NCBI GenBank assembly: GCA_965242895.1
Contig: OZ251507.1
Coordinates: forward strand, 496,001 to 560,000
From: CATQHL01 sp965242895
GTDB taxonomy: Bacteria; Actinomycetota; Acidimicrobiia; Acidimicrobiales; CATQHL01
Length of the DNA stretch: 64,000 bases
Direction: 5' to 3'
The notes below the pieces were generated by a model, which did not search any database, was not told the origin of the DNA, and saw nothing but the letters and a program-made list of their open reading frames with translations. The translations under genes and the position numbers were made by a program. The stretch's first letter is position 1, and every line of letters starts with the position of its first letter. This document shows, piece after piece, positions 8,480-17,190 of this stretch.

Positions 8480-10792
8480 CTAGGCGCCCTGCATGGCGCG
8501 CCAGATCTTCTCGGGCGCTGCGGGCATGTCGATGTGGCGAACCCCAAGGTGACTCAAGGCGTCCACCACTGCGTTTATGACCGCCGGCGGCGCTCCAATC
8601 GAACCGGCCTCTCCTATACCTTTTGCGCCGAGCGAGTTGTGCGGCGTGAGCGTCACGGTGTGCCCAGACACGATGGACGGCACGTCAGAAGCGGCGGGCA
8701 TCAGGTAGTCCATCAGGTTGGCCGTGAGCGGCTGGCCGCCGGCGTCGTAACGCATCTCTTCATACAGCGCCTGAGCGATGCCCTGCACGATGCCGCCCTG
8801 CACCTGCCCGTCGGCCAGCAGCGGGTTCAGCACCGTCCCGCAGTCGTCGACCGTCAGGAACTGCTCGATTTCCACGCCGCCCGTCTCTCGGTCTATCCCC
8901 ACCACGCACAGGTAGGCGCCGAACGGGAAGGTGAAACCGGAAGGCTCGAAGTAGGCGGTCGCTTCCAGGCAGCCGGTCTCCAGATCATCCGGAAGCTGAG
9001 TGGGCGACAGACCTGCCCAGCCGACCTCGGCCCAGCCGACCGTCTTCTCCGGAGTGCCCACCACCGAGAACCGCCCCTCCTCGCAGACCACGTCGTCTGG
9101 GTTGGCCTCTAGGAGGTGCGCCGCAATCCGACGGGCCGTGTTCATCACTTTTTGCGACGCCTGCTTGGTCGACTCCCCTGCGATGGCTGCCGTCCTCGAC
9201 CCCACCGTGCCCACTCCCTGCGGAGTCGTTTCGGTGTCTCCGTAGCGCACAATGATGTTCTCAAAGGGGATCTGCAGCTCGTCGGCGGCGATCTGCGAAA
9301 GAATGGTGACCGTCCCCTGTCCGTGCGGGGCTGCCCCCGTGTTGACTACTGCCGTGCCGTCGGGCTGAATGCGCACCTGAGACGACTCGTAGCTGCCAAT
9401 GTGCCCGAAGGATTCCATTGAGCCGCGCGGCCCGAAGGAGGCAATCTCCACCCAGGTGGACAAGCCGATGCCCATCAGCTTCTCGCCAGCCTCGGCGCGG
9501 CGGCGATCCCGTTCGGCGGTCAGCGCTCCGTAATCGGCAATCTCCAGCAGCTTCTCCAGCGCCGCCCTGTAGTTGCCGCTGTCGTAGTAGACCTCGGCGT
9601 GCGGCACTTTGTAAGGGAAGTCTTCAGCAGGGATGAAGTTGGTGAAGCGAACGTCCGCCGGGTCTAGGCCGGTCTCGTCCGCCACGAGGTCTACCACCCG
9701 CTCGATCAGGTAGGCCGCCTCAGGGCGTCCAGCGCCTCTGTAAGAGGAATACGGGGTCTTGTTGGTTGCCACCACTTTGTTGGAGGCTGCTATGGACTCG
9801 ATGGCGTAACAGCCCGAAGACATCCAGTTGGTGAGCGTCGGCATGCCCAGCGCCACAGGCACGTCCGGGTAGCCGCCGCAGTCGGCGATCACATCGCTGC
9901 GGATGCCCAGTATCTTTCCGCCGTCGTCAAACGCCACCTCAACTTCGTGGTGCTGATCCCGACCTGGATACATGGCCAGGAAGCACTCGGTGCGCGTCTG
10001 GACGTGCTTGACGGGCCGCCCGAGCCGCTTCGAGACGATGGGCGCCAGCAGCAACTCCGGATACCACTGAACCTTTGCGCCGAACCCTCCTCCCACGTCG
10101 GGCTGGATTACCCTGCAGCGACTCTGCGGGATGCCCAGAAAATCCGAGAGCATGTTGCGCAGGGCATGAGGGACTTGCGTGGACGCCCAGATGGTGAGCT
10201 TGTCGGCGTTCCAGTCAGCGAGCACCACGCTGGTCTCCATGGGCACAGGATGCAGTCGGTTGTTCCATAGCCGAAGAGAGGCGGTGCGGGGCGCCTCGCT
10301 GAAGAGAGACTCCAGGGCGTCGGGGCAGGGGATGTCACACAGCACGTTGGAGCCGATCTCCTCGTGCAGCACCGGCGCCCCTTCCGCCATCGCCTCAGTC
10401 GGAGTGGTCACCGCCGGGAGTGTTTCGTACTCCACATCCACCAGCGCTGCGGCGTCTGCCGCAGAAGGGTGGTCGACGCCGACAACGAGGGCGACGCCCT
10501 CCCCCGCAAAGCGCACTACGTCGCGCGCCAGCATCGGTCGATCCATACCAGGAATCCCGGGCAAGTTCCCGTAGTCGCTGAAGTCTTCGGCAACGTAGAC
10601 GGCTAGCACTCCAGGGGAGGACGCCGCCGCCGAGGTGTCGACCGAGACAATCCGAGCGTGCGCCTCCGTGCTTCGCACAAAGTGCATGACCGCCTCTCCG
10701 TGCAGCCGAACGGAGTCCACATACTTGGCCTTGCCCGTCATGAGACTCTCGTCCTCTTTGCGAACGACGCTCGCTCCGACCATTGTCACCAT
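8480..10792 (-). CDS. Xanthine dehydrogenase family protein, molybdopterin-binding (large) subunit
   Basis: About 770 residues. N-terminal a/b hammerhead domain (GKAKYVDSVRLHGEAVMHFV), then the large Mo-binding domain with DVGGGFGAKVQWYPEL, SSYRGAGRPEAAYLIERV and C-terminal GAKGIGEAGSIGAPP, whose Glu (near 728) is the expected catalytic base. The AYRGAGR-type loop matches form II/aldehyde-oxidase-like members, not form I CO dehydrogenase (no Cys in the loop). Substrate unknown: aldehydes or N-heterocycles are possible. Start chosen at ATG 10792, with AAGGGAGA upstream; a frame extension to 10843 has no such site. No FAD or Fe-S subunit gene lies beside it. Confidence 0.9.
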   Translation of the reverse strand: MVTMVGASVVRKEDESLMTGKAKYVDSVRLHGEAVMHFVRSTEAHARIVSVDTSAAASSPGVLAVYVAEDFSDYGNLPGIPGMDRPMLARDVVRFAGEGVALVVGVDHPSAADAAALVDVEYETLPAVTTPTEAMAEGAPVLHEEIGSNVLCDIPCPDALESLFSEAPRTASLRLWNNRLHPVPMETSVVLADWNADKLTIWASTQVPHALRNMLSDFLGIPQSRCRVIQPDVGGGFGAKVQWYPELLLAPIVSKRLGRPVKHVQTRTECFLAMYPGRDQHHEVEVAFDDGGKILGIRSDVIADCGGYPDVPVALGMPTLTNWMSSGCYAIESIAASNKVVATNKTPYSSYRGAGRPEAAYLIERVVDLVADETGLDPADVRFTNFIPAEDFPYKVPHAEVYYDSGNYRAALEKLLEIADYGALTAERDRRRAEAGEKLMGIGLSTWVEIASFGPRGSMESFGHIGSYESSQVRIQPDGTAVVNTGAAPHGQGTVTILSQIAADELQIPFENIIVRYGDTETTPQGVGTVGSRTAAIAGESTKQASQKVMNTARRIAAHLLEANPDDVVCEEGRFSVVGTPEKTVGWAEVGWAGLSPTQLPDDLETGCLEATAYFEPSGFTFPFGAYLCVVGIDRETGGVEIEQFLTVDDCGTVLNPLLADGQVQGGIVQGIAQALYEEMRYDAGGQPLTANLMDYLMPAASDVPSIVSGHTVTLTPHNSLGAKGIGEAGSIGAPPAVINAVVDALSHLGVRHIDMPAAPEKIWRAMQGA

Positions 10793-10831
10793 CTGATTCT
10801 CCCTTCGCCAAAGCCGTGCTGCTGATCCGTG

Positions 10832-10932
10832 CTGCCGCCGCATGCCCCTTCAGGGCAGACCACCTAAACCGCCGCGGGGTGGTGGTCGCTACGTCCAAAC
10901 CGGTCTGTGCTGCTGCATGCCCGTTCAGGGCA
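10832..10932. repeat. Pair of direct repeats, each a short stem-loop, between divergent genes
   Basis: Nearly identical ~25-bp copies at 10832-10857 and 10908-10932, each containing the small palindrome TGCCC-n-TTCA-GGGCA (GCATGCCC, C or G, TTCAGGGCA). They lie upstream of the molybdenum enzyme gene and of the AT-rich ATPase gene. They could be operators, the edges of the inserted segment, or just a local duplication. Confidence 0.6.
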
Positions 10933-10948
10933 TCAAATATAGGTTAAG

Positions 10949-10964
10949 AACCGAAAGGTCGGTT
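10949..10964. promoter_or_regulatory. Inverted repeat upstream of the RloA-like gene (possible operator)
   Basis: AACCGA-AAGG-TCGGTT is a 6-bp-arm palindrome 34 bp before the ATG of the ATPase gene. The DNA between it and the start is AT-rich (ataaaatattcatATG), suited to a promoter, but no clear -35/-10 pair stands out. Confidence 0.35.
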
Positions 10965-10997
10965 TGGAGACAGCGAAATTCTGAATAAAATATTCAT

Positions 10998-12272
10998 ATG
11001 AGCAGCACTGAAAATTACAGTGAAACTGTCAATCCTTCACAGAGCGCTCTCTTGTCTTTCAAGTCAGAAAATGTGCTCTCTTACAGAGACAAGGAACACT
11101 TTTCGCTTCTGGCAAGCCCCTACTCTAAAAATTCTAAAGCAGAGGTGGTGCGCGAGTTGCCTACAGCGAGCGGGAAACCCGTTCGAGTCCTACCTGCAGC
11201 CGGCATTTTCGGGAAGAACGCCTCGGGGAAAACCACATTATTACGAATGATGCGCGACATGCGCGTCGTGGTTTTGAGCTCCTTCAAAGATGAGCGCACC
11301 GTTCGTCGCCCGTTTCTATTTGGTGAAGAGAAACTCGAGCAGCCTTCCTCTTTCGAAGTCGACCTTCTAATTTCAGGTGTCTACTGGAATTACGGCTTCA
11401 GCATCGACAACCAAAGCGTGCTAAAAGAGCATGCATACCACTATCCAAAAGGAAGACGAGCTCTTATTTTCGAGCGCATAGGAGAAAACATAATAATAGG
11501 AAAATCCTTGCGATCTTCTAGTAATGTACTGCTGAAATTATTGCGAGACAATATCTTGCTATTATCCGTTGCGGGCGCTTTTTATGAAGAAAACTTGAAG
11601 CCACTATTTTACTGGTTTCAACATAATATGCAACTGGAAGATGAAAAAAATAAAGAATTGCGAAGTTATTACACCTCTCATGTTATTTCTGATCCAGCCA
11701 AAAAAGAAGATATCTTGTCATTACTTCGGGCAGCAGACCTCGATATTGTAGATATAAGGCAGATAGACAACGCTGAGAATTACATTTACGATCCATACGA
11801 AGAAACATACCGCCTAAAACACTCAAGTTCTTTAGGATCAATTGAATTACAGCCACTTGACGAATCCCTCGGAACCAAAGTTTGGGTCGGATTCGTCGGC
11901 AAAGTATACGACGCGTTGGTTAACGGAACAGCCTTGCTAATAGATGATCTCGACGCCAGTCTGCATCCTAGCCTTGTCCGTCATATCGTGGACACCTTTC
12001 AGGATAAACGAAAAAACCCGAATTGCGCTCAATTAATTTTTAATTCTCATGATCACACCCTTTTTGAGGACATGGAATTACCAGGTCTAGGTCGTGACCA
12101 AATATGGCTGACGGAAAAATCTCTAGAAGGCGTGACAAGCATTTATCCACTCACCGACTTTATGCTTCCCAAGGACGAAGATTTAAGATTTCAGTATCTC
12201 ATGGGAAGTTACGGTGGCATTCCCAACCTAGACCATGCGAAATTTGACCTGGAACTAAATCCGATATCGTGA
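10998..12272 (+). CDS. AAA15/RloA-like ATPase of a predicted two-gene defence system
   Basis: SMC/ABC-like ATPase of the AAA15 (OLD/RloA-like) type. Residues ~10-30 hold the first strand region (LLSFKSENVLSYRDKEHFSL), the Walker A is IFGKNASGKTTLL (about 70-80), a divergent signature-like LDESLG precedes it on the second lobe, and Walker B is ALLIDDLDASLHPSL (about 312-325), followed by FNSHDHTLF (H-loop). Its base composition is clearly more AT-rich than all neighbours and its codons use many A/T third positions, suggesting horizontal transfer. The stop overlaps the start of the RloB-like gene. Such pairs are found in abortive-infection and restriction-linked loci; activity here is inferred from architecture. 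Confidence 0.85.
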   Translation: MSSTENYSETVNPSQSALLSFKSENVLSYRDKEHFSLLASPYSKNSKAEVVRELPTASGKPVRVLPAAGIFGKNASGKTTLLRMMRDMRVVVLSSFKDERTVRRPFLFGEEKLEQPSSFEVDLLISGVYWNYGFSIDNQSVLKEHAYHYPKGRRALIFERIGENIIIGKSLRSSSNVLLKLLRDNILLLSVAGAFYEENLKPLFYWFQHNMQLEDEKNKELRSYYTSHVISDPAKKEDILSLLRAADLDIVDIRQIDNAENYIYDPYEETYRLKHSSSLGSIELQPLDESLGTKVWVGFVGKVYDALVNGTALLIDDLDASLHPSLVRHIVDTFQDKRKNPNCAQLIFNSHDHTLFEDMELPGLGRDQIWLTEKSLEGVTSIYPLTDFMLPKDEDLRFQYLMGSYGGIPNLDHAKFDLELNPIS

Positions 12273-12874
12273 TGCATTCAAACCGGTCTTACAAGCCTGG
12301 GAGACAAAGGCCGCGGGCAAGAAAGATTAGAATTCACACAGAAGGCAGGGTCACTGAGCGTAGCTATATCGACCATTGGAATGAGCAAAACAACCAAGTT
12401 ACGGTTCGTTTTGGGGACTATAGTCCCTCTCCCCAGACTTTAGTTTCCAAGGCTATATCAGACACAAAAGCGGGCTACGATGAAGTTTGGTGTGTGTTTG
12501 ACAGAAATACACATTCAGATTTTGAGGAAACAGTAGCAAAGGCCAAGAAACATGGTATACGTACTGCGATTTCCAATCCCTGTTTTGAATTATGGCTCGT
12601 GCTGCATTACGAAAATCAAACCAGTCATATCAGCAGCTCTGATATTCAGAAACGAGCTCAAAAACTGAAGATAGTAGACGACAAAAACAAAAAGGAAATC
12701 AGAAGCGACTCTTATCAGACTCTCACTAACGAATACGAAGTAGCTAAGGAACGCGCCATCGAACTCGACAAAATGCACGAGCGAAACGACTCGCCAAAAG
12801 GCTCGAACCCAAGCTCAAACGTGTGGGAGCTTGTGGAACGCCTCAAGCCAGAAAGCAAAAACAGCACCCCCTAG
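12272..12874 (+). CDS. RloB-like (Toprim-related) protein, partner of the upstream ATPase
   Basis: About 200 residues. Family landmarks: IHTEGRVTERSYIDHW (acidic TEG...TE motif), DEVWCVFDRNTHSDF, the hallmark SNPCFELWLVLHYENQ, and a C-terminal NPSSNVWELVERL. RloB-family proteins are thought to be metal-dependent nuclease-like effectors that work with AAA15 ATPases. The ATG at 12272 overlaps the ATPase stop (TGATG). Composition is as AT-rich as its partner, so the two moved together. No third gene (methylase, toxin) is attached; after it comes a 22-C homopolymer and the convergent fhs gene. Confidence 0.87.
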   Translation: MHSNRSYKPGRQRPRARKIRIHTEGRVTERSYIDHWNEQNNQVTVRFGDYSPSPQTLVSKAISDTKAGYDEVWCVFDRNTHSDFEETVAKAKKHGIRTAISNPCFELWLVLHYENQTSHISSSDIQKRAQKLKIVDDKNKKEIRSDSYQTLTNEYEVAKERAIELDKMHERNDSPKGSNPSSNVWELVERLKPESKNSTP

Positions 12875-12904
12875 CGACCCCGGCCGATAGGCCGCACGCC
12901 ACCG

Positions 12905-12926
12905 CCCCCCCCCCCCCCCCCCCCCC
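12905..12926. repeat. Poly-C homopolymer of 22 bases between convergent genes
   Basis: Uninterrupted run of C that ends in the first base of the fhs stop codon complement. It marks the right-hand edge of the AT-rich insert. Its length could vary in the population or be misread by the sequencer. Confidence 0.9.
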
Positions 12927-14632
12927 TAGCTGAGCCCGACTATGCCCCCCTCGGCGTCTAGGTCGATGCCTTGCGCTGCGGGGGTGCGGCCCAGACCTGG
13001 CATCGTGCGCATGTCGCCGCAGATGGGGTAGACGAAGCCCGCCCCCACCGAAGCCCGCACCTCCCGAACCGGCAACGTCCAGCCCGTCGGCGCACCCCGC
13101 AGCGACGGGTCGGAGGAAAGCGACAGGTGCGTCTTGGCTATGCACACCGGCAGACCGCCGAACCCTGCCGCCTCATAGGTGTCTATCTCACGCGACGCCC
13201 GGGCGCTGTAGTCCACCCCGTCAGCCCCGTAGACCCGCTGCGCCACGCACTCGATCTTCCCGCGCAGCGAAAACTCAGACGGGTAGAGCACTTTGAACTC
13301 CCCAGGCTCCGCTGCGGCCTCGGCCACCGCCTCGGCCAGCTCGGCCGCCCCGCGCCCCCCCTCGGAGAAGTGGCGGGAGACTGCCCAGCGCGCCCCGCAA
13401 GCCTCAGCAATCTCACCCACGGCTGCCAAGTCGGAATCGTGATCCCCAGGGAAGGCGTTGACAGCCACCACGGGCGTGACCCCGTGAATGCGAATGTTCT
13501 CGATCTGCTTCCGCAGGTTGGCGCCGCCGATGTGCACCTCCTCGGGGTTCTCCTCCAAGAGCGCATCGGGAAGGGGGCGGCCAGCCACTATCCGGTGACG
13601 CCCAGAGTGCGCCTTCAGACCGCGAACCGTCGCCACCAGCACGGCGGCGTCGGGCGCCAGTCCCGAGTAGCGGCACTTGATGTTGAAGAACCGCTCCGCC
13701 CCCATGTCGGCGCCGAAACCGGCCTCAGTCACTAGAAAGTCGCCGCTGCGGATACCCACCTGGTCGGCAACGATGGAGGAGTTGCCGGTGGCGATGTTGC
13801 CGAACGGCCCGGTGTGCACCAGCGCCGGAGTGCCCTCCAGGGTCTGCATGAGGTTGGGCTTGACGGCGTCCCGCAAAATCACCGCCATAGCCCCCGCCGC
13901 TTTAATCTCTTCGGCGCTCACCGGCCCGCCGGAGCGGTCATACCCCACGACGATGCGCCCCAGCCGGGCTCGCAGATCAGACAGAGAGTCGGACAAGGCA
14001 AGGACAGCCATCACCTCAGAAGCGGCGGTGATGTCGAAACCGCTCTCACGAGGGACGCCGTCCAGCCGTCCGCCCAGACCGATCACCACGTTCCGCAGAG
14101 CGCGGTCGTTCACGTCGAGGACGCGCCGCCAAGTGATCGAGTTCAGGTCAAGCCCCAACTCATTGCCGTGATAGATGTGGGCGTCGAGCTGAGCCGCACA
14201 CATGTTGTGGGCGGCGGTCACGGCGTGCATGTCGCCGGTCAGATGCAGGTTCAGGATGTCCATGGGCACGACCTGGCTGTAACCGCCCCCCGCCGCACCC
14301 CCCTTGATGCCGAACGTCGGCCCCATGGAGGGCTGGCGGACTGCGATAGTGGCAGAACGACCGATGTGGGAGAACGCCTGCCCTAGGCCGACGGTGGTGG
14401 TCGTCTTGCCCTCTCCCAGCGGCGTGGGGGTGATGGCGGTGACCACCACGTAGGCGGCCCTGGGTCTCTCCGCCATCCGCTCGACCGCCGAGAGGTCGAC
14501 CTTGGCAGCGCCCCGTCCGTAAGGCTCAAGGCACTCAGGGGGGACGCCGGCGTCTGCTGCGACGTCGGTCAGCGGCCTGAGCCGGGCCTGGGCGGCGATC
14601 TCTAAGTCGGACGGGAAAGCCGCCTGCGTCAT
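12926..14632 (-). CDS. fhs: Formate-tetrahydrofolate ligase
   Basis: ATP-dependent ligation of formate to tetrahydrofolate, feeding 10-formyl-THF into one-carbon metabolism in the cytoplasm. 568 residues, normal length. P-loop TPLGEGKTTTTVGLGQAF (about 68-85), then RQPSMGPTFGIKGGAAGGGY, LTGDMHAVTAAHN, TGPFGNIATGNSSI, VTEAGFGADMGAE and ICGDMRTMPGLG, all family hallmarks. ATG start. It sits 22 bp after the muconolactone-isomerase-like gene on the same strand. It may be cotranscribed with the catabolic run and would then suggest that a one-carbon product is handled there, but this is only positional. Confidence 0.96.
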   Translation of the reverse strand: MTQAAFPSDLEIAAQARLRPLTDVAADAGVPPECLEPYGRGAAKVDLSAVERMAERPRAAYVVVTAITPTPLGEGKTTTTVGLGQAFSHIGRSATIAVRQPSMGPTFGIKGGAAGGGYSQVVPMDILNLHLTGDMHAVTAAHNMCAAQLDAHIYHGNELGLDLNSITWRRVLDVNDRALRNVVIGLGGRLDGVPRESGFDITAASEVMAVLALSDSLSDLRARLGRIVVGYDRSGGPVSAEEIKAAGAMAVILRDAVKPNLMQTLEGTPALVHTGPFGNIATGNSSIVADQVGIRSGDFLVTEAGFGADMGAERFFNIKCRYSGLAPDAAVLVATVRGLKAHSGRHRIVAGRPLPDALLEENPEEVHIGGANLRKQIENIRIHGVTPVVAVNAFPGDHDSDLAAVGEIAEACGARWAVSRHFSEGGRGAAELAEAVAEAAAEPGEFKVLYPSEFSLRGKIECVAQRVYGADGVDYSARASREIDTYEAAGFGGLPVCIAKTHLSLSSDPSLRGAPTGWTLPVREVRASVGAGFVYPICGDMRTMPGLGRTPAAQGIDLDAEGGIVGLS

Positions 14633-14653
14633 TGCTCGCTCACGCCCTCTCGC

Positions 14654-14977
14654 TCACGCCCCTAGTCCAGGATCGGACGGATGGGCGGCCAGCGGGAACA
14701 CCTCGACGTCCAGCCAAGGAAAGAACGGCAGGGAAGACAGCGCCTGGTGCAGCTCGTCTGCGCTGGCGGCGCGCCAGACGCCCCAGTTCCCCCAGCGGCC
14801 TGGCACCCGCCAGAGCCGGCGGAGAATCCCCTCGGCGATGAGTTCCTGGGCGCGGGCTCTCTCGGCGGCGATCAGCTTCGCCTTGAGTTCCTCGTCGCCG
14901 TCCGGAGGCCAGTCCACCTCGATGCGCACCAGGTACTCCTCCCTCCTAGGCGTGTCCGTTTCGCTTGCTTCGCCCAT
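14654..14977 (-). CDS. Muconolactone delta-isomerase-like protein
   Basis: 107 residues, close to the ~95 of CatC. Matching segments along the fold are EYLVRIEVDWPPD, ERARAQELIAEGILRRLWRV, GRWGNWGVWRAASADELH, LSSLPFFPWLDVEVFPLAAH. CatC isomerises muconolactone in the catechol branch of the beta-ketoadipate pathway; no other catechol genes are here, so the substrate may differ. Start set at ATG 14977 with AAGGAAAGG upstream; the longer open frame to 15169 reads antisense through the repeat tail of the next gene and is not used. Follows the CaiB gene by 4 bp. Confidence 0.82.
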   Translation of the reverse strand: MGEASETDTPRREEYLVRIEVDWPPDGDEELKAKLIAAERARAQELIAEGILRRLWRVPGRWGNWGVWRAASADELHQALSSLPFFPWLDVEVFPLAAHPSDPGLGA

Positions 14978-14981
14978 GGTC

Positions 14982-16526
14982 TCAACCTTTCCTTGCTTGT
15001 TGGGCTTGGGGTCTGCCCAGATCGGATGCCGTGCCTGAACCGGACTCCGACTCCGACTCCGCGCCGTCCTCGGACTCCGCCTCTGCCCCATCACCGGACT
15101 CCGCCGCGTCCTCCGCGCCATCACCGGACTCCGCCCCAGACTCCCCGTCGTCACCGGACTCCGCTCCACCCCCAGAGCAAGAGGTGAGCGGCTCCTCCAC
15201 GACCCCCAAAGAGGCCAGCACTTCGGCGGTGTCGGCTCCCAACGCCCTGCCAGCGAACTTCACCTGCCCTGGGGTGCGCGAAAACCTCGGAGCGACCGAC
15301 TGCATCAGCACGCCGTCGACCTCTATGAACGTCTCCCTCTGCTTGAAGTGCTCGTCTTCGATCAGCTCAGCCATCGTGTAGACGGGCGAGACGGCAGCGT
15401 CGGCCTCGTTTAGCTGCCGCATGGCCTCTTCGCTGGTGTGCCCGCTTACCCAGTCAGCCACCAACCCCTCTAGTTCGTCGCGGTTGGCGAACCGACCGGA
15501 GAAGCTAGCGAAGCGCTCGTCGCCGCCCGCCCCGATCAGCGCCAGCACGCGCTGCGCCACGCTGTCGCTGGAAGTAGAGATGGCGATCCACCGCCCGTCG
15601 GAGCACTCGTATGTGCCGCGCGGCACTGTGTAGGGGATGCCCGCACCCAGTCGAGGCTGCAGATAGCCCAGGTGAGCCCAGGCAGACGGAAGCGGCCCCA
15701 TCACGTGCAGCAGGGAATCCACCAGCGACAGATCGATGACCTGACCGTGACCGCTGCGCCGCGCCTCCCAGACGGCGGCTAGGGCGGCAAAAGCCCCGAT
15801 GGTGCCGGTGAGTTCGTCGGTCAGCGCCACGGGAGGCAGGAGCGGCGGGCCGTCGGGCGAACCGCTGATGGCCGAATAGCCGCTGAGCGCCTCGGCGAGG
15901 GTGGCGAAACCTGGCCGCATTGCGTAAGGGCCGCTCTGACCGAAGCCGGTAATCCGCAGAATGACCAGGCGCTTATTGCGTTCCGTCAGCAACTCGGGCG
16001 CCAGTCCGAGAGCCTCTAGCTTGCCGGGGCGCATGTTCTCGATGAGCAGATCGGCGGTGTCCAGCAGTCTCAGCATGGTGTCGCGCCCGGGGTCGCTCTT
16101 CAGATCAAGGACGACGCAGCGTTTGCCGCGCCCCTGCAGCTTCCAGAAATAGGAGTCCTCACTAGGAGAGCTTCCGTCAGAGCCCGCCCCCTCAGAGCCC
16201 GCCCCCTCAGAGCCCGCCCCGGCGGAACCCGCCCCCTCAGGCGCTACCCCGTCAGAACCAGCCCCACCGGGTGCCTCCCCGTCAGAGTCAGCCCCGGCGG
16301 GTGCCGCGTTGCGGCTGTTTGCGGGGGGAGGGGGCATCCAGCCCATCCTCCGCACCGAATCGCCGCTAGGCGACTCCACCTTTATCACGTCCGCCCCCAG
16401 GTCGGCGAAGAGCTTGGCCGCCCCCGGCCCGGCGATAACCGTGGCCATGTCGACCACGCGCAGGTCTGAAAGCGCGCCCTCGGCGGCGGCGTCGGGAGCC
16501 CCCTCCGACCCGGCGCTCTTATCCAC
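14982..16526 (-). CDS. CaiB/BaiF family (class III) CoA-transferase with low-complexity inserts
   Basis: Moves CoA between carboxylic acids. Core motifs: LRVVDMATVIAGPGAAKLFADLG near the N terminus, GADVIKVESPSGDSVR, CVVLDLKSDPGRDTML, LIENMRPGKLEALGL (with the catalytic-Asp region LDLKSD), and GYSAISGSPDGPPLLPPVAL. An Ala/Gly/Ser/Glu repeat insert (GAGSEGAGSEGAGSDG) interrupts the region just before the catalytic strand (16165-16310). The last ~60 residues are Glu/Ser/Gly/Asp repeats (15030-15180). GTG 16526 overlaps the stop of the MaoC gene by 8 bp and is preferred; an ATG at 16613 would run through the MaoC tail. Likely activates an acid made by the neighbouring enzymes. Confidence 0.88.
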   Translation of the reverse strand: MDKSAGSEGAPDAAAEGALSDLRVVDMATVIAGPGAAKLFADLGADVIKVESPSGDSVRRMGWMPPPPANSRNAAPAGADSDGEAPGGAGSDGVAPEGAGSAGAGSEGAGSEGAGSDGSSPSEDSYFWKLQGRGKRCVVLDLKSDPGRDTMLRLLDTADLLIENMRPGKLEALGLAPELLTERNKRLVILRITGFGQSGPYAMRPGFATLAEALSGYSAISGSPDGPPLLPPVALTDELTGTIGAFAALAAVWEARRSGHGQVIDLSLVDSLLHVMGPLPSAWAHLGYLQPRLGAGIPYTVPRGTYECSDGRWIAISTSSDSVAQRVLALIGAGGDERFASFSGRFANRDELEGLVADWVSGHTSEEAMRQLNEADAAVSPVYTMAELIEDEHFKQRETFIEVDGVLMQSVAPRFSRTPGQVKFAGRALGADTAEVLASLGVVEEPLTSCSGGGAESGDDGESGAESGDGAEDAAESGDGAEAESEDGAESESESGSGTASDLGRPQAQQARKG

Positions 16527-17157
16527 GCGCCGCGCCGCCGCCACGCTCCGCACCACGCACCCCTCCGGCTCCACGCGCCGCTTCAGCGCCATCCGCAGAA
16601 GCGCCAGCGCCATCCGAAGTCGCGCCGGCGCCCTCCAGAGCGCCGGCGCCGTCGGGAGTCTCCCCTCCCTCGCTGCGCCTGGGCAGCATCACCGAGCGCA
16701 AGAAACTCGCCACCTCTACTCCGTCCTGGTTGCGCCCTGCAGTCCGCACGGTCAGGATGCCGGCGTCGGGACGAGAGCGGCTGGGACGAACCTCGACGAC
16801 GACAGAGACGCCGTAGAGAGTGTCGCCCGGATACACGGGGGCAGTATGACGCAGATCGGTGGTGCCCAGGTTGGCCAAGGCCCGCCCGGAGATGTCAGCG
16901 ACGCTCATCCCCAGCAGCAGCGAATAGACGTAGGAGCCGACGACCACCGCCCGATCGAAGGGCCCGCCGCCTCTTGCGCTGTAAACGTCGTCGACGTGCA
17001 AAGGGCTGGCAGCCATAGTGAGCAGGCAGAACAGGTGGTTCTCGGCGTCGGTGATCGTCTTTCCTGGCCAGTGGCGGTATTCGTCGCCAACCTCGTAGTC
17101 ATCCAGGAAGCCCCCGTAACGCCGTTCGCGAGCCTCGAAGACCCTTCCGGCGGTCAT
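16519..17157 (-). CDS. MaoC-family hydratase/dehydratase
   Basis: Hot-dog-fold enzyme that hydrates or dehydrates acyl-CoA thioesters. Motif region YRHWPGKTITDAENHLFCL and ASPLHVDDVYSARGGGPFD, which replaces the usual D-x4-H hydratase segment, then VVVGSYVYSLLLGMS and a C-terminal VYPGDTLYGVSVVVEVRPSR. After about residue 165 the sequence becomes a Gly/Ala repeat (GAGALEGAGATSDGAG) of ~45 residues, outside the fold. Similar proteins act on C4/C5 dicarboxyl-CoA such as mesaconyl-CoA. Adjacent to a CaiB CoA-transferase, which fits acyl-CoA chemistry. Confidence 0.83.
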   Translation of the reverse strand: MTAGRVFEARERRYGGFLDDYEVGDEYRHWPGKTITDAENHLFCLLTMAASPLHVDDVYSARGGGPFDRAVVVGSYVYSLLLGMSVADISGRALANLGTTDLRHTAPVYPGDTLYGVSVVVEVRPSRSRPDAGILTVRTAGRNQDGVEVASFLRSVMLPRRSEGGETPDGAGALEGAGATSDGAGASADGAEAARGAGGVRGAERGGGAARG

Positions 17158-17190
17158 AGCAGAACGCTGCGGGCGGTCAGGCGCGGGCGC

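Noticed and set aside
8480..10792. Carbon monoxide dehydrogenase large subunit (coxL form I)
   Set aside because: The active-site loop is AYRGAGR-like without the Cys-containing form I motif, and CoxS/CoxM genes are absent.
14978..15169. N-terminal extension of the muconolactone-isomerase-like gene
   Set aside because: The extension is antisense to the repeat tail of the CaiB gene, and ATG 14977 has a clear ribosome-binding site.
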